From positions 1 through 63,863 of the forward strand of contig DATHWW010000026.1 of assembly GCA_035460165.1 (NCBI GenBank): a stretch of DNA of 63,863 nt, read 5' to 3'. Numbering within the stretch: the first letter of the stretch is position 1; each line of letters opens with the position of its first letter. Shown here piece by piece: positions 33,736 through 41,636 of the stretch. The stretch is from MM2 sp035460165 (GTDB taxonomy: Bacteria; Pseudomonadota; Gammaproteobacteria; Burkholderiales; Methylophilaceae). The position numbers and the translations under genes are program-made. The notes beneath the pieces were generated by a model, which worked only from the letters and a program-made list of their open reading frames with translations, was not told the origin of the DNA and searched no databases.

Positions 33736-35061
33736 ATGAAATTTAAAAAATTCTTCCTTGCGATTTTTGCTCTAGTTGTCGTACTTGTCGTGGTCCCATT
33801 TCTGATTCCTCTAGGTACTTATGTCACGCAGATTGAGCAGGTTGCGTCGCAGAAACTCGGTGTTCCGGTCAAGATCGAATCTCTCCATTTTGCAGTGCTG
33901 CCGACGCCTCGCGCCAACGTCAGCGGCCTTGTTGTCGGCGACAATGAAGATATCCGTGTCGCGGATGTTGCGGCGGTGCTCGACATCACCACGTTGTTCG
34001 ACGACGTGCGCGTAATTTCCAAGCTGGATGTGGACGAACCGGTGCTGAAGCAGTCCGCGATTGCGCTGCTGGGTGCCATCGCCGCGCAGCAGGGCGAAAG
34101 CACCGGCCCGGCGCCGATCGAGTTGCGGCGCATCGTGGTGGATGACGCCCAAATCGAAATGGACGGCATGAATCTGCCGACGATGGACGCCGATGTTTCG
34201 CTGGCTGCCGGCGGAAAACTTGGAAAAGCATTGCTGACCAGCAGCGAGGGCAACCTCACCATTGATCTTGTGCCAAAGGATGCAGGCTACGCCGCCACGA
34301 TCAAGGCCGAAAAATGGACGCTACCGGTCGGCCCCAAGCTGGTTTTCGACAAGCTCACGGCCAACCTCGAATACGCAGGTTCGATGTTGAAATTCCCGCA
34401 GGTCGAGGCCGCACTCTATCGCGGCAGCCTGATAGCCTCCGGCAAGCTGGATTGGACGAAGAACTGGCGCCTCTCCGGCAACTTCAAAACCAACGGTATC
34501 GAACTCGGTGATGCAACGCCGTTATTTACACGGGCCATGAAAGTCACCGGTCGCATTACCGGCGACGGCAAGTTCAGCGGCAGCGCCAAAGAGCCCGGCA
34601 AGCTTGCCGACGCGATGGCGCTTGATTACAAGTTCAATGTCACCGACGGCGTGCTTTACGGTATGGATCTCGTCAGGGCCGCCAGTCTGCTGATACGCCA
34701 AGGCACGACGGGCGGTGAAACGCACTTCGATGAACTCGGCGGTACGCTCTATACACGCGGAAAACAGATCGAAGTGCGCCCGGTACACATAGTCTCCGGG
34801 CTGCTGGCAGCGGATGGCCATATCAAGGTTATGCCGGACAAGTCGCTCAGCGGACAAATCGACGCGGACATCAAGAAGGGCATTTCGCTGGTGACGGTGC
34901 CGCTGGAAATTTCCGGCACGATGGATAGCCCGATGGTATTGCCGACCAAGGCCGCTCTGGCTGGTGGGGCGGCGGGCACTGTGCTGATGGGGCCGTTGGG
35001 GACAGGGCTGGGCGTCAAGGCCGGGTCAGCCCTGGGTAAACTGTTTGGCGGCGGCGAATAG
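33736..35061 (+). CDS. AsmA-family protein
   Basis: A 441-residue membrane-anchored protein. One N-terminal membrane helix (residues 5-27) leads into a long beta-rich periplasmic region. AsmA-like features are KLGVPVKIESLHFAVLPTPRANVSGL near the N-terminus and GQIDADIKKG near the C-terminus. The end is a Gly/Ala-rich segment (GLGVKAGSALGKLFGGGE). AsmA-like proteins are implicated in phospholipid transport and outer-membrane assembly. Specific role unknown. Confidence 0.87.
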   Translation: MKFKKFFLAIFALVVVLVVVPFLIPLGTYVTQIEQVASQKLGVPVKIESLHFAVLPTPRANVSGLVVGDNEDIRVADVAAVLDITTLFDDVRVISKLDVDEPVLKQSAIALLGAIAAQQGESTGPAPIELRRIVVDDAQIEMDGMNLPTMDADVSLAAGGKLGKALLTSSEGNLTIDLVPKDAGYAATIKAEKWTLPVGPKLVFDKLTANLEYAGSMLKFPQVEAALYRGSLIASGKLDWTKNWRLSGNFKTNGIELGDATPLFTRAMKVTGRITGDGKFSGSAKEPGKLADAMALDYKFNVTDGVLYGMDLVRAASLLIRQGTTGGETHFDELGGTLYTRGKQIEVRPVHIVSGLLAADGHIKVMPDKSLSGQIDADIKKGISLVTVPLEISGTMDSPMVLPTKAALAGGAAGTVLMGPLGTGLGVKAGSALGKLFGGGE

Positions 35062-35106
35062 GCCAAATGCAAGGAAATGCGCCTGCCGTGTATCACCGGA
35101 AATAAT

Positions 35107-36336
35107 ATGAATAAACCACTCACCGACGTTTTACCCGAATTAAAGGATCGCTTGCAGGCGACCTATGCGGACTTTCTCAGCAAGGCCGCATCGCATGAGC
35201 GCGAGAATGTTGAAGGTATATTGCAGAAGGCGCATGAGGGAGCGGTTCATCTGTTAAACCGCTCACATCCCAAGCCCCACAGCCACGAATTCGCGCACGC
35301 CTGGAGCCTGCTCAACGAGGATGTGCCGATGCTGGCGGAGACGGCAAGCGAGAAGCAAATCCCTTACGTTTCACATGATGGCCACATCGTCGGATTCGGC
35401 AAATACGAGTTGCTCGATCCGGGGTATGTGGAATCGGTCATCGAATGGCTCGCGCACTTCTGGGATCGCGCTGATTTCGGCAACGACCCCGCCACGATAA
35501 CCATTCCCGACAATGTCAAGATTGCCCTGGCCGGCGACTGGGGGACCGGCAACTGGCGTGCCGATGCGCCTTCGCAAAAAGTCGCCGACGCCATTTGGGC
35601 GCATGCGCCTGAATTCACTATCCACTTGGGCGACGTGTATTACGCCGGTACCGGCACGCAGGAGGCGCAGAATCTGCTCCCGCTATGGCCGCGCGGCAGC
35701 CTGGCGTCGCTCACGCTCAATTCCAATCACGAGATGTACAACGGCGGCCACGGCTATTTCGACGTGACGCTGAAGAGCGAAGTGTTCAAAGTCCAGAACG
35801 GCGCCAGCTATTTCGCGCTGGAAAATGCGCACTGGATCGTCGTCGGCCTGGATTCGGTCTACGGCGCCAGCGAGGCCGGCGGCTACATGCATGGGCAGCT
35901 GAACCAGCCGCAACTCGATTTCCTGGGCGGAATCCGGAAGAGGGCGGCTATCTCCGGCAAAAGGGTCATCGTGCTGTCGCACCATCCCGGCCTGGGCCTG
36001 ACCGGCGAGCCCTGCGATCCGCTATGGACGCAGGTCACTCAGGCATTGGGCGGTACGCTGGCATATTGGTACTGGGGACATGTGCATGCAGGCGTAGCTT
36101 ACAAGGTGCAAGGCGGGGTGCTCGGCCGCTGCTGCGGGCACGGCGCGGTTCCGCATGGCGCGGCGCCGGAGCTCGATGGCAACGACTCCTATATGTGGCG
36201 CGAAAGCGCCTCTGCCGACGATCCGCAGATCCCGTTGCGCATACTGAATGGCTTCGTGCTGTTGGAACTGCAAGGGGCGATGCTGAAGGAAAGCTTCATC
36301 GACGAGAACAATCGCCTGCGATGGTCAGGAAGCTGA
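35107..36336 (+). CDS. Calcineurin-like metallophosphoesterase (purple acid phosphatase-like)
   Basis: A 409-residue enzyme with a helical N-terminal region of about 145 residues and a binuclear-metal phosphoesterase domain. The five metal motifs are present in order: GDWGTGN, LGDVYYAGT, NSNHEMYNG, VLSHHPG and YWGHVHAG. No signal peptide is visible, so it appears cytosolic, unlike most purple acid phosphatases. The ATG at 35107 follows ACCGGAAATAAT. Substrate unknown. It follows the AsmA-like gene by 45 bases. Confidence 0.85.
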   Translation: MNKPLTDVLPELKDRLQATYADFLSKAASHERENVEGILQKAHEGAVHLLNRSHPKPHSHEFAHAWSLLNEDVPMLAETASEKQIPYVSHDGHIVGFGKYELLDPGYVESVIEWLAHFWDRADFGNDPATITIPDNVKIALAGDWGTGNWRADAPSQKVADAIWAHAPEFTIHLGDVYYAGTGTQEAQNLLPLWPRGSLASLTLNSNHEMYNGGHGYFDVTLKSEVFKVQNGASYFALENAHWIVVGLDSVYGASEAGGYMHGQLNQPQLDFLGGIRKRAAISGKRVIVLSHHPGLGLTGEPCDPLWTQVTQALGGTLAYWYWGHVHAGVAYKVQGGVLGRCCGHGAVPHGAAPELDGNDSYMWRESASADDPQIPLRILNGFVLLELQGAMLKESFIDENNRLRWSGS

Positions 36337-36368
36337 AGCGAGGATATTGCTATGGACATGGTCAAGAT

Positions 36369-36425
36369 CAACTCGGGTAGCTCCGGGCAATCGGCTACGA
36401 TGCTCGCCGCCGGTCGCCCGAGTTG
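36369..36425. repeat. Imperfect cruciform-like inverted repeat
   Basis: Outer arms CAACTCGGG (36369-36377) and CCCGAGTTG (36417-36425) are perfect. Inside, GGGCAATCGGC and GCCGGTCGCCC form an alternative stem, and GTAGC pairs with GCTAC. No T run follows. It may be a REP-like element between the phosphoesterase and ankyrin genes. Confidence 0.5.
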
Positions 36426-36511
36426 CGCTCGGAACCTGAGCCGGCCTATGTCTGTTATTCAAGTTTCAACGCGGTAGAATGTCACTGGCTAGATCGTCTA
36501 AGGAAAATGAA

Positions 36512-37327
36512 ATGAAGCATCTGCTGTTTGAAGATTTGGGCGACGATTACCCTTATGCGCTGGAAGAGAAGTTTGACCGCATCCTGGTCAATATCGAAAA
36601 GCTGTGGGGAACGCCGGAGATCGAAGACTATTTCACCGACCTGATCATCGATAGGCGCGGCGGGCGGGAGGGCTTTCCCCAAAATGTGCTGGACGACATT
36701 GTCAGGCTGCGCGATTTTCACCATGCCGAGATATTGCGCAAAGCGAATGCGCAGGATCTGGCGCTGGCGGAGCTGAAACGGCTTGGTATTCCGCTCATCG
36801 ACGAGGAATTCATCAAGGCGGTGGAATGTGGAGATCGCAGGCTGGTGGACCTGTTTATCCAGAGCACCTTCAATATCCACATCAAGAATCCCGGCATGGA
36901 TTCCCCGCTGCTGATCGCGATCAAGAAAGGCTATACGATCATTGCCAACATGCTGGTCAAGGCGGGCGTCGAGGTCAACGACTACGACAAGATGGGAGAG
37001 ACCCCGCTATTGCTGACCTGCGGCAAGAATACCGAGGGCTGCATTTCCATCGCCAAGAACCTGATTTTACGCGGCGCCTTTATCAATGAGCGCAACGGAC
37101 ATGGATATACCCCGCTCATGCTCTCCATTGCCGGCGGTACGGATGAGATCAGTGAATTGCTGATCGAGAAGAAGGCCGATGTCCAGGCCGGCACGCGCAG
37201 CGGCATTACGCCGCTCTCGCTGGCTATGGATGCGCGCAATGTCCGGATCGCCCAATTGCTGGTGAAGGCTGGCGCGGAACTGCCGGAAGACGATGCCGTA
37301 AAGTTGAGTGCAAATGACAGTGGATGA
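36512..37327 (+). CDS. Ankyrin-repeat protein
   Basis: A 271-residue soluble protein. The N-terminal third is acidic and helical. Ankyrin repeats then run from about residue 105 to 260, visible as DSPLLIAIKKGYTIIANMLVK, GETPLLLTCG, GYTPLMLSIAGG and ITPLSLAMDARNVRIAQLLVK. Such repeats bind partner proteins. No catalytic part. The ATG at 36512 follows AAGGAAAATGA and is preferred to 36479. Confidence 0.87.
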   Translation: MKHLLFEDLGDDYPYALEEKFDRILVNIEKLWGTPEIEDYFTDLIIDRRGGREGFPQNVLDDIVRLRDFHHAEILRKANAQDLALAELKRLGIPLIDEEFIKAVECGDRRLVDLFIQSTFNIHIKNPGMDSPLLIAIKKGYTIIANMLVKAGVEVNDYDKMGETPLLLTCGKNTEGCISIAKNLILRGAFINERNGHGYTPLMLSIAGGTDEISELLIEKKADVQAGTRSGITPLSLAMDARNVRIAQLLVKAGAELPEDDAVKLSANDSG

Positions 37328-37364
37328 GAGCGGTTGGATCTCGGGCCAATGAGCCAAAAAACAC

Positions 37365-37390
37365 AAGCCTTGCATCGCAGGGCTTTTTTT
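37365..37390 (+). terminator. Intrinsic terminator after the ankyrin gene
   Basis: AAGCCTTGC pairs with GCAGGGCTT around ATC, with one wobble pair, and the stem is followed by TTTTT. Confidence 0.85.
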
Positions 37391-37542
37391 CGCCATGTAT
37401 TACCGCTTGGTGTTGGTCGGCGCCTATGTTCGCTAGCGGACAGATGAGGGATCGAAATTGCCGTAATTTTGTCTATAGTTAACAAGTAGTTTGCATAGTG
37501 TTTGTATGAACTAGCACGTTAGCGGATCACGATAGGCTAAGT

Positions 37543-39117
37543 ATGAAGCGAATAATTACAGGATTGTTGGCGCTTCTGTTGATGCCATGCTTTGGTCTGT
37601 TGGCCCAGACGCCGGACATTGAGTGGGAAACGCTCAATGGGGAGGCCATGTTGCTTTACAAGCAAGGGAGCTACGATCGTGCGATAGCTGCCACGAAAAA
37701 AGCATTGCAAGTTGCCGAGCGGGCTGGAGCCGATCATCCCAATGTGGCGACGAGTTTGAACAATCTCGCGTCGCTGTACAAGGCCAAGGGGCAGTACGCC
37801 GATGCGGAGCCGCTCTACCAGCGCTCGCTGGCGATACGGGAGAAAGTTCTCGGCTCGGATCATCCCATTGTGGCTCAGAGTCTGAACAACCTAGCGGCGC
37901 TGTATCACATCCAGGGCCGATACGCGCAGGCGGAACCGCTCAACAAGCGTTCTCTGGAAATCCGGGAGAAGGCGCTGGGTCCGGATCATCCTGATGTAGC
38001 ACAAAGCCTGAACAACCTCGCGGAACTTTACCGTACCCAAGGGCAATACGGGTTGGTGGAACCGCTCTACAAACGCTCGCTGGCGATCCTGGAGAAGGCT
38101 TTTGGCCCGCATCATCCTTATGTGGCCCAGAGCCTTAACAACCTGGCGGCGCTGCATGACACCCAGGGTCGGTACGCGCAGGCCGAGCCGCTCTACAAGC
38201 GCTCGCTGGCGATCAGGGAGAAGGCCTTCGGACCGGAGCATCCTGATGTAGCCGCAACCCTGAACAACCTTGCCACGCTTTATAAAAATCAGGGACTGTA
38301 CGTACAGGCGGAGCCGCTCTACAAGCGCTCGCTGGCGATCCTGGAGAAGGCATTCGGCCCGGATCATCCAAATGTGGCCCAAAGCCTGAATAACCTGGCG
38401 GAGATGTATCAAACCCAAGGGCAATACTCGCCCGCCGAACCGCTCTACAAGCGCTCGCGGACGATCCTGGAGAAGACATTTGGTCCGGATCATCCGAATG
38501 TGGCCACCAGCCTGAACAATCTCGCAGCGCTGTACAAGAATCAAGGCAAATACGCCGAGGCTGAGCCGCTTTACAAGCGCTCTCTGGCGATATTGGAGAA
38601 ATCACTGGGCCCGGATCATCCCTATGTCGCCCAGAGCATGAGCAACCTCGCGGAGATGTATCACACCCAAGGCCGGTACGAACTGGCCGAGCCGCTCTAC
38701 AAGCATGTGCTGGCGATCAGGGAAAAGGTGCTCGGCCCGGATCACCCCGCTGTGGCCGTGACTCTGAACAATCTTGCTGCATTGTACAAAGCCAAGGGGC
38801 AGAGCGACGCGGCGGAACCGCTCTACCAGCGCTCGCTGGGGATTCTGGAAAAGGCGCTCGGTCCGGATCACCCTTCTGTGGCGACGACCCTGAACAATCT
38901 TGCAGCGCTGTACAAGGCTCAAGGAAGGTATGCCAATGCGGAGCCGCTTTACAAGCGGTCGCTGGCGATCCTCGAGAAGGCCTTTGGTCCGGATCATCCT
39001 TCTGTCGCCATCAGCCTGGAGAATCTGGTTACGGTCTATCGTAAAACCGATCGGGCAAATGAAGCGGAGGAATTGGAGAAACGCATCGCAACGATCCGCG
39101 TAACCAAGCAGCGATGA
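37543..39117 (+). CDS. Secreted tetratricopeptide-repeat protein (kinesin light chain-like TPRs)
   Basis: A 524-residue protein with an N-terminal signal peptide (MKRIITGLLALLLMPCFG) and a nearly perfect tandem array of 42-residue TPRs. Each unit reads like DHPNVATSLNNLAALY, AEPLYKRSLAILEKAFGP. Eleven unit starts (DHP, HHP or EHP) fall exactly 42 residues apart from residue 64 to 484. This is the TPR_10/12 kinesin light chain type. It probably acts as a periplasmic or surface scaffold; the partner is unknown. Confidence 0.9.
   Translation: MKRIITGLLALLLMPCFGLLAQTPDIEWETLNGEAMLLYKQGSYDRAIAATKKALQVAERAGADHPNVATSLNNLASLYKAKGQYADAEPLYQRSLAIREKVLGSDHPIVAQSLNNLAALYHIQGRYAQAEPLNKRSLEIREKALGPDHPDVAQSLNNLAELYRTQGQYGLVEPLYKRSLAILEKAFGPHHPYVAQSLNNLAALHDTQGRYAQAEPLYKRSLAIREKAFGPEHPDVAATLNNLATLYKNQGLYVQAEPLYKRSLAILEKAFGPDHPNVAQSLNNLAEMYQTQGQYSPAEPLYKRSRTILEKTFGPDHPNVATSLNNLAALYKNQGKYAEAEPLYKRSLAILEKSLGPDHPYVAQSMSNLAEMYHTQGRYELAEPLYKHVLAIREKVLGPDHPAVAVTLNNLAALYKAKGQSDAAEPLYQRSLGILEKALGPDHPSVATTLNNLAALYKAQGRYANAEPLYKRSLAILEKAFGPDHPSVAISLENLVTVYRKTDRANEAEELEKRIATIRVTKQR
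37732..39070 (+). repeat. Tandem 126-bp coding repeat array (11 units, last partial)
   Basis: The DNA repeats with a 126-base period matching the 42-residue TPRs. Blocks such as GAGCCGCTCTACAAGCGCTC and GGCCCGGATCATCC recur in nearly every unit. High identity at DNA level suggests recent unit duplication and possible copy-number variation between strains. Confidence 0.85.
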
Positions 39118-39182
39118 AATGATTGCCCAGTGTCGTATTCAACTTAAATCTGGTGCCTGATTTTCGGACTAGGATGCCAAAA

Positions 39183-39211
39183 ACAAAAGCCCCGCAATGC
39201 AGGGCTTTTGT
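39183..39211. terminator. Bidirectional terminator between the TPR and aspC genes
   Basis: ACAAAAGCCCCGC pairs with GCAGGGCTTTTGT (one mismatch) around AAT. A and T runs flank both sides, so it suits both convergent genes. Confidence 0.82.
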
Positions 39212-39228
39212 CATTCCGGATGGTAGTT

Positions 39229-40422
39229 TTAAGCCAGGGCTTTTTCGATACGATCCAGCGCGTTTTTCAGGTTTTCCATCGATGTCGCAAACGAGATGCG
39301 GAAATAACCTTCGGCACCGAACGCCGAACCCGGCACGACGGCGACACCCACCGTTTCCAGCAGGTAATCGGACAGCGCGAGGTCGGTCGCTTCCTTGATC
39401 TTGCCTTCCTTGTGCAGTTTGGCGATGGCTGGGCGCGCATCGGGGAAGGCATAGAACGCGCCGCCGGCCTGGATGCACTTGAGACCGGGGATTTCGTTGA
39501 AGCGATTGACGACAAACTCGTGACGCTCGCGGAAGGCCTTGAGCATCGGCTCGATACAACCCTGGTCGCCTTCCAGCGCAGCTTGCGCAGCGACTTGCGA
39601 GATCGAGGTCGGGTTGGAGGTGGACTGCGACTGCAGGATTTCCATCGCCTTGATGATCTTGACCGGGCCTGCGGCGTAACCGATGCGCCAGCCGGTCATG
39701 GAGTAGGCCTTGGATACGCCATTCAGCACAATCGTGCGGTCTTTCAATTCCGGCGCGGCGTTGAGAATGTTCACGAACGGCGTGCCGGTGAGGTTGACAT
39801 GCTCGTACATGTCGTCGGTGGCGATTAGCACATGCGGGAATTTCTTCAGCACCTCGGCCAGCGCCTTCAGCTCTTCCAGCGTGTACACCGAGCCAGTGGG
39901 GTTGGACGGCGAGTTGATGAAGAACAGTTTTGTCTGGGGAGTGAGGGCCGCTTCGAGCTGTGCCGCGGTCAGCTTGAAATCCTGCTCGATGCCGCATTCG
40001 ATAATGACCGGCTTGGCTTCGGCGACGATGCCGATGTCGGCATACGAAACCCAATAGGGCGCGGGGATGATGACTTCGTCACCGGCATCCAGCACGGCTA
40101 GCGCCAGGTTAAAAATGCACTGCTTGCCGCCGACGCCGACGATGACTTCATTGACGGTGTAGTCGAAACCGTTATCACGCTTGAACTTGTCGACAATGGC
40201 TTTCTTCAGGCCGGGAATGCCACCCACTGCTGTGTACTTGGTGAAACCGCTGTCGATGGCCTTCTTGGCGGCATCCTTGATGTGCTGCGGGGTGTCGAAG
40301 TCCGGTTCGCCGGCGCCGAGTCCGATGATGTCGCGGCCTTCGGCCTTCAGCTTTGCGGCACGTGCGGTAACGGCGAGGGTGGGCGATTCCTTGATGGCTT
40401 GAACGCGGCGGGAGAGTTCCAA
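39229..40422 (-). CDS. aspC: Aspartate aminotransferase (class I, PLP-dependent)
   Basis: A 397-residue aminotransferase interconverting aspartate/2-oxoglutarate and oxaloacetate/glutamate. Landmarks are GLGAGEPDFDTPQHI near residue 35, NSPSNPTGSVY near 170, the PLP lysine in NGVSKAYSMTGWRIGY near 235, and the C-terminal FRISFATS with the carboxylate-binding arginine. The branch is the Ib type of thermophiles and rhizobia, sometimes also active on prephenate. The start codon is TTG at 40422 with AAGGA upstream. Confidence 0.93.
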   Translation of the reverse strand: MELSRRVQAIKESPTLAVTARAAKLKAEGRDIIGLGAGEPDFDTPQHIKDAAKKAIDSGFTKYTAVGGIPGLKKAIVDKFKRDNGFDYTVNEVIVGVGGKQCIFNLALAVLDAGDEVIIPAPYWVSYADIGIVAEAKPVIIECGIEQDFKLTAAQLEAALTPQTKLFFINSPSNPTGSVYTLEELKALAEVLKKFPHVLIATDDMYEHVNLTGTPFVNILNAAPELKDRTIVLNGVSKAYSMTGWRIGYAAGPVKIIKAMEILQSQSTSNPTSISQVAAQAALEGDQGCIEPMLKAFRERHEFVVNRFNEIPGLKCIQAGGAFYAFPDARPAIAKLHKEGKIKEATDLALSDYLLETVGVAVVPGSAFGAEGYFRISFATSMENLKNALDRIEKALA

Positions 40423-40524
40423 AATCGTAGTCCTTGAATTAGGGCAAAATTATTGCGATTTTACCGGTAATTCAGTGACGGATAAAGAATGGGTCCTGAT
40501 ATTTAAGGCCTCAGCGCTGGATTT

Positions 40525-41535
40525 TCAGCAGTTCACGTCGCATCCGACCGCCTTATCGAATTCGGCAGCCATTTCGCTATCGATTTTTGCCAGTTTGGTG
40601 CTCACGCTATGCATTTCTTCACGGTCGCCACGTTGCGAGGCAAAAACGCCCAGACGGTAGAGCGCTTCGCTGTGTCTCGGGTTGATCGTGACCGCCTTGC
40701 GGTAGGATTTTTCGGCGTCGCCCGGTTGATCGAGCCCCTCCTGCGCGGAACCTAACTCGTACCAGGCTTCGGCATTGTCAGGCTCGGCCTCGATCCAGCG
40801 GCGGCTGATTTCTTGCAGCCTGACCCAATCTTCGTTTAGTTGCGGCAGAGCGGCTTGCATGAAGAACGGCTTTTCTTCGTCCGGCAGTTCCCAGAAGGCC
40901 TGGCCGGAAACGGGCAGTTGGGTCTGTGCTGGTTTCAACTCGATGTCTTTCAACCACTCGACGGGCACCGCATAGAAGTAGGCTGCCCGGCCCGGGGTTT
41001 TAAAGGTATTGATGCCGATCAGCCGGCCCTGACCATCGAATAGAGCGCTGCCGCTGGCGCCCAGGCTGAAGCGTGCATTGGTCCGCACTACGTTGCCACC
41101 TTGGTAAGGATAGAGCGATTTGACCTGGCCGCGCGAAGTGAGCGGGGCGGGGACACCGTTGGAGTGGCCGATGGCAAAGACTTCATCGCCCTTGCCTAGA
41201 TCGGTAGTACTGCCCAGGGGAACTGGTTGGACCGGCATACGGTCTGTGTTCAGCAGACACAAATCATGCATTGCATCGACCTGCACTGATACAATCGCGA
41301 AGGCTTCTTCACCTTGCGAAACCCAAGCCTGATTAGGCTTGCGCAACACGTGGCAGTTGGTGACAACTTTGTTGTCGCCAACGACAACGCCCGAACCGTA
41401 AGCCAAGCTTCCGTCCGGATTGTATCCACGTACCAGGACGATCGAAAAGAAAACTCGCATCAGGGATTGCTGGTCGAATGCATTTGCCGCAGGCGACAAA
41501 AGAATAGCCATGAGAATCGCAAGAATCCGGTACAT
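40525..41535 (-). CDS. Exported trypsin-like serine protease with C-terminal TPRs
   Basis: A 336-residue protein with a signal peptide (cleavage after SPAANA). The S1 protease domain has the catalytic histidine in VTNCHVL, aspartate in MHDLCLL and serine in LGASGSALF. Two TPR-like repeats occupy the C-terminal 110 residues (NAEAWYELGSAQEG, HSEALYRLGVFASQRG). No PDZ domain is present, unlike DegP. It probably acts in the periplasm; its targets are unknown. Confidence 0.87.
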   Translation of the reverse strand: MYRILAILMAILLSPAANAFDQQSLMRVFFSIVLVRGYNPDGSLAYGSGVVVGDNKVVTNCHVLRKPNQAWVSQGEEAFAIVSVQVDAMHDLCLLNTDRMPVQPVPLGSTTDLGKGDEVFAIGHSNGVPAPLTSRGQVKSLYPYQGGNVVRTNARFSLGASGSALFDGQGRLIGINTFKTPGRAAYFYAVPVEWLKDIELKPAQTQLPVSGQAFWELPDEEKPFFMQAALPQLNEDWVRLQEISRRWIEAEPDNAEAWYELGSAQEGLDQPGDAEKSYRKAVTINPRHSEALYRLGVFASQRGDREEMHSVSTKLAKIDSEMAAEFDKAVGCDVNC

Positions 41536-41636
41536 GTCGTTTTATCCTTTTGGTGGTCAGCCGCGGCGTGTTTCTACCAACCCAGTGCCAGCATGAGGGA
41601 AGACCCGGACCGCGAAACATTAGTTCCAGGATGGAA

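Noticed and set aside
37732..39070. CRISPR array
   Set aside because: The repeats are 126 bases, coding and contiguous without unique spacers; they are TPR units.
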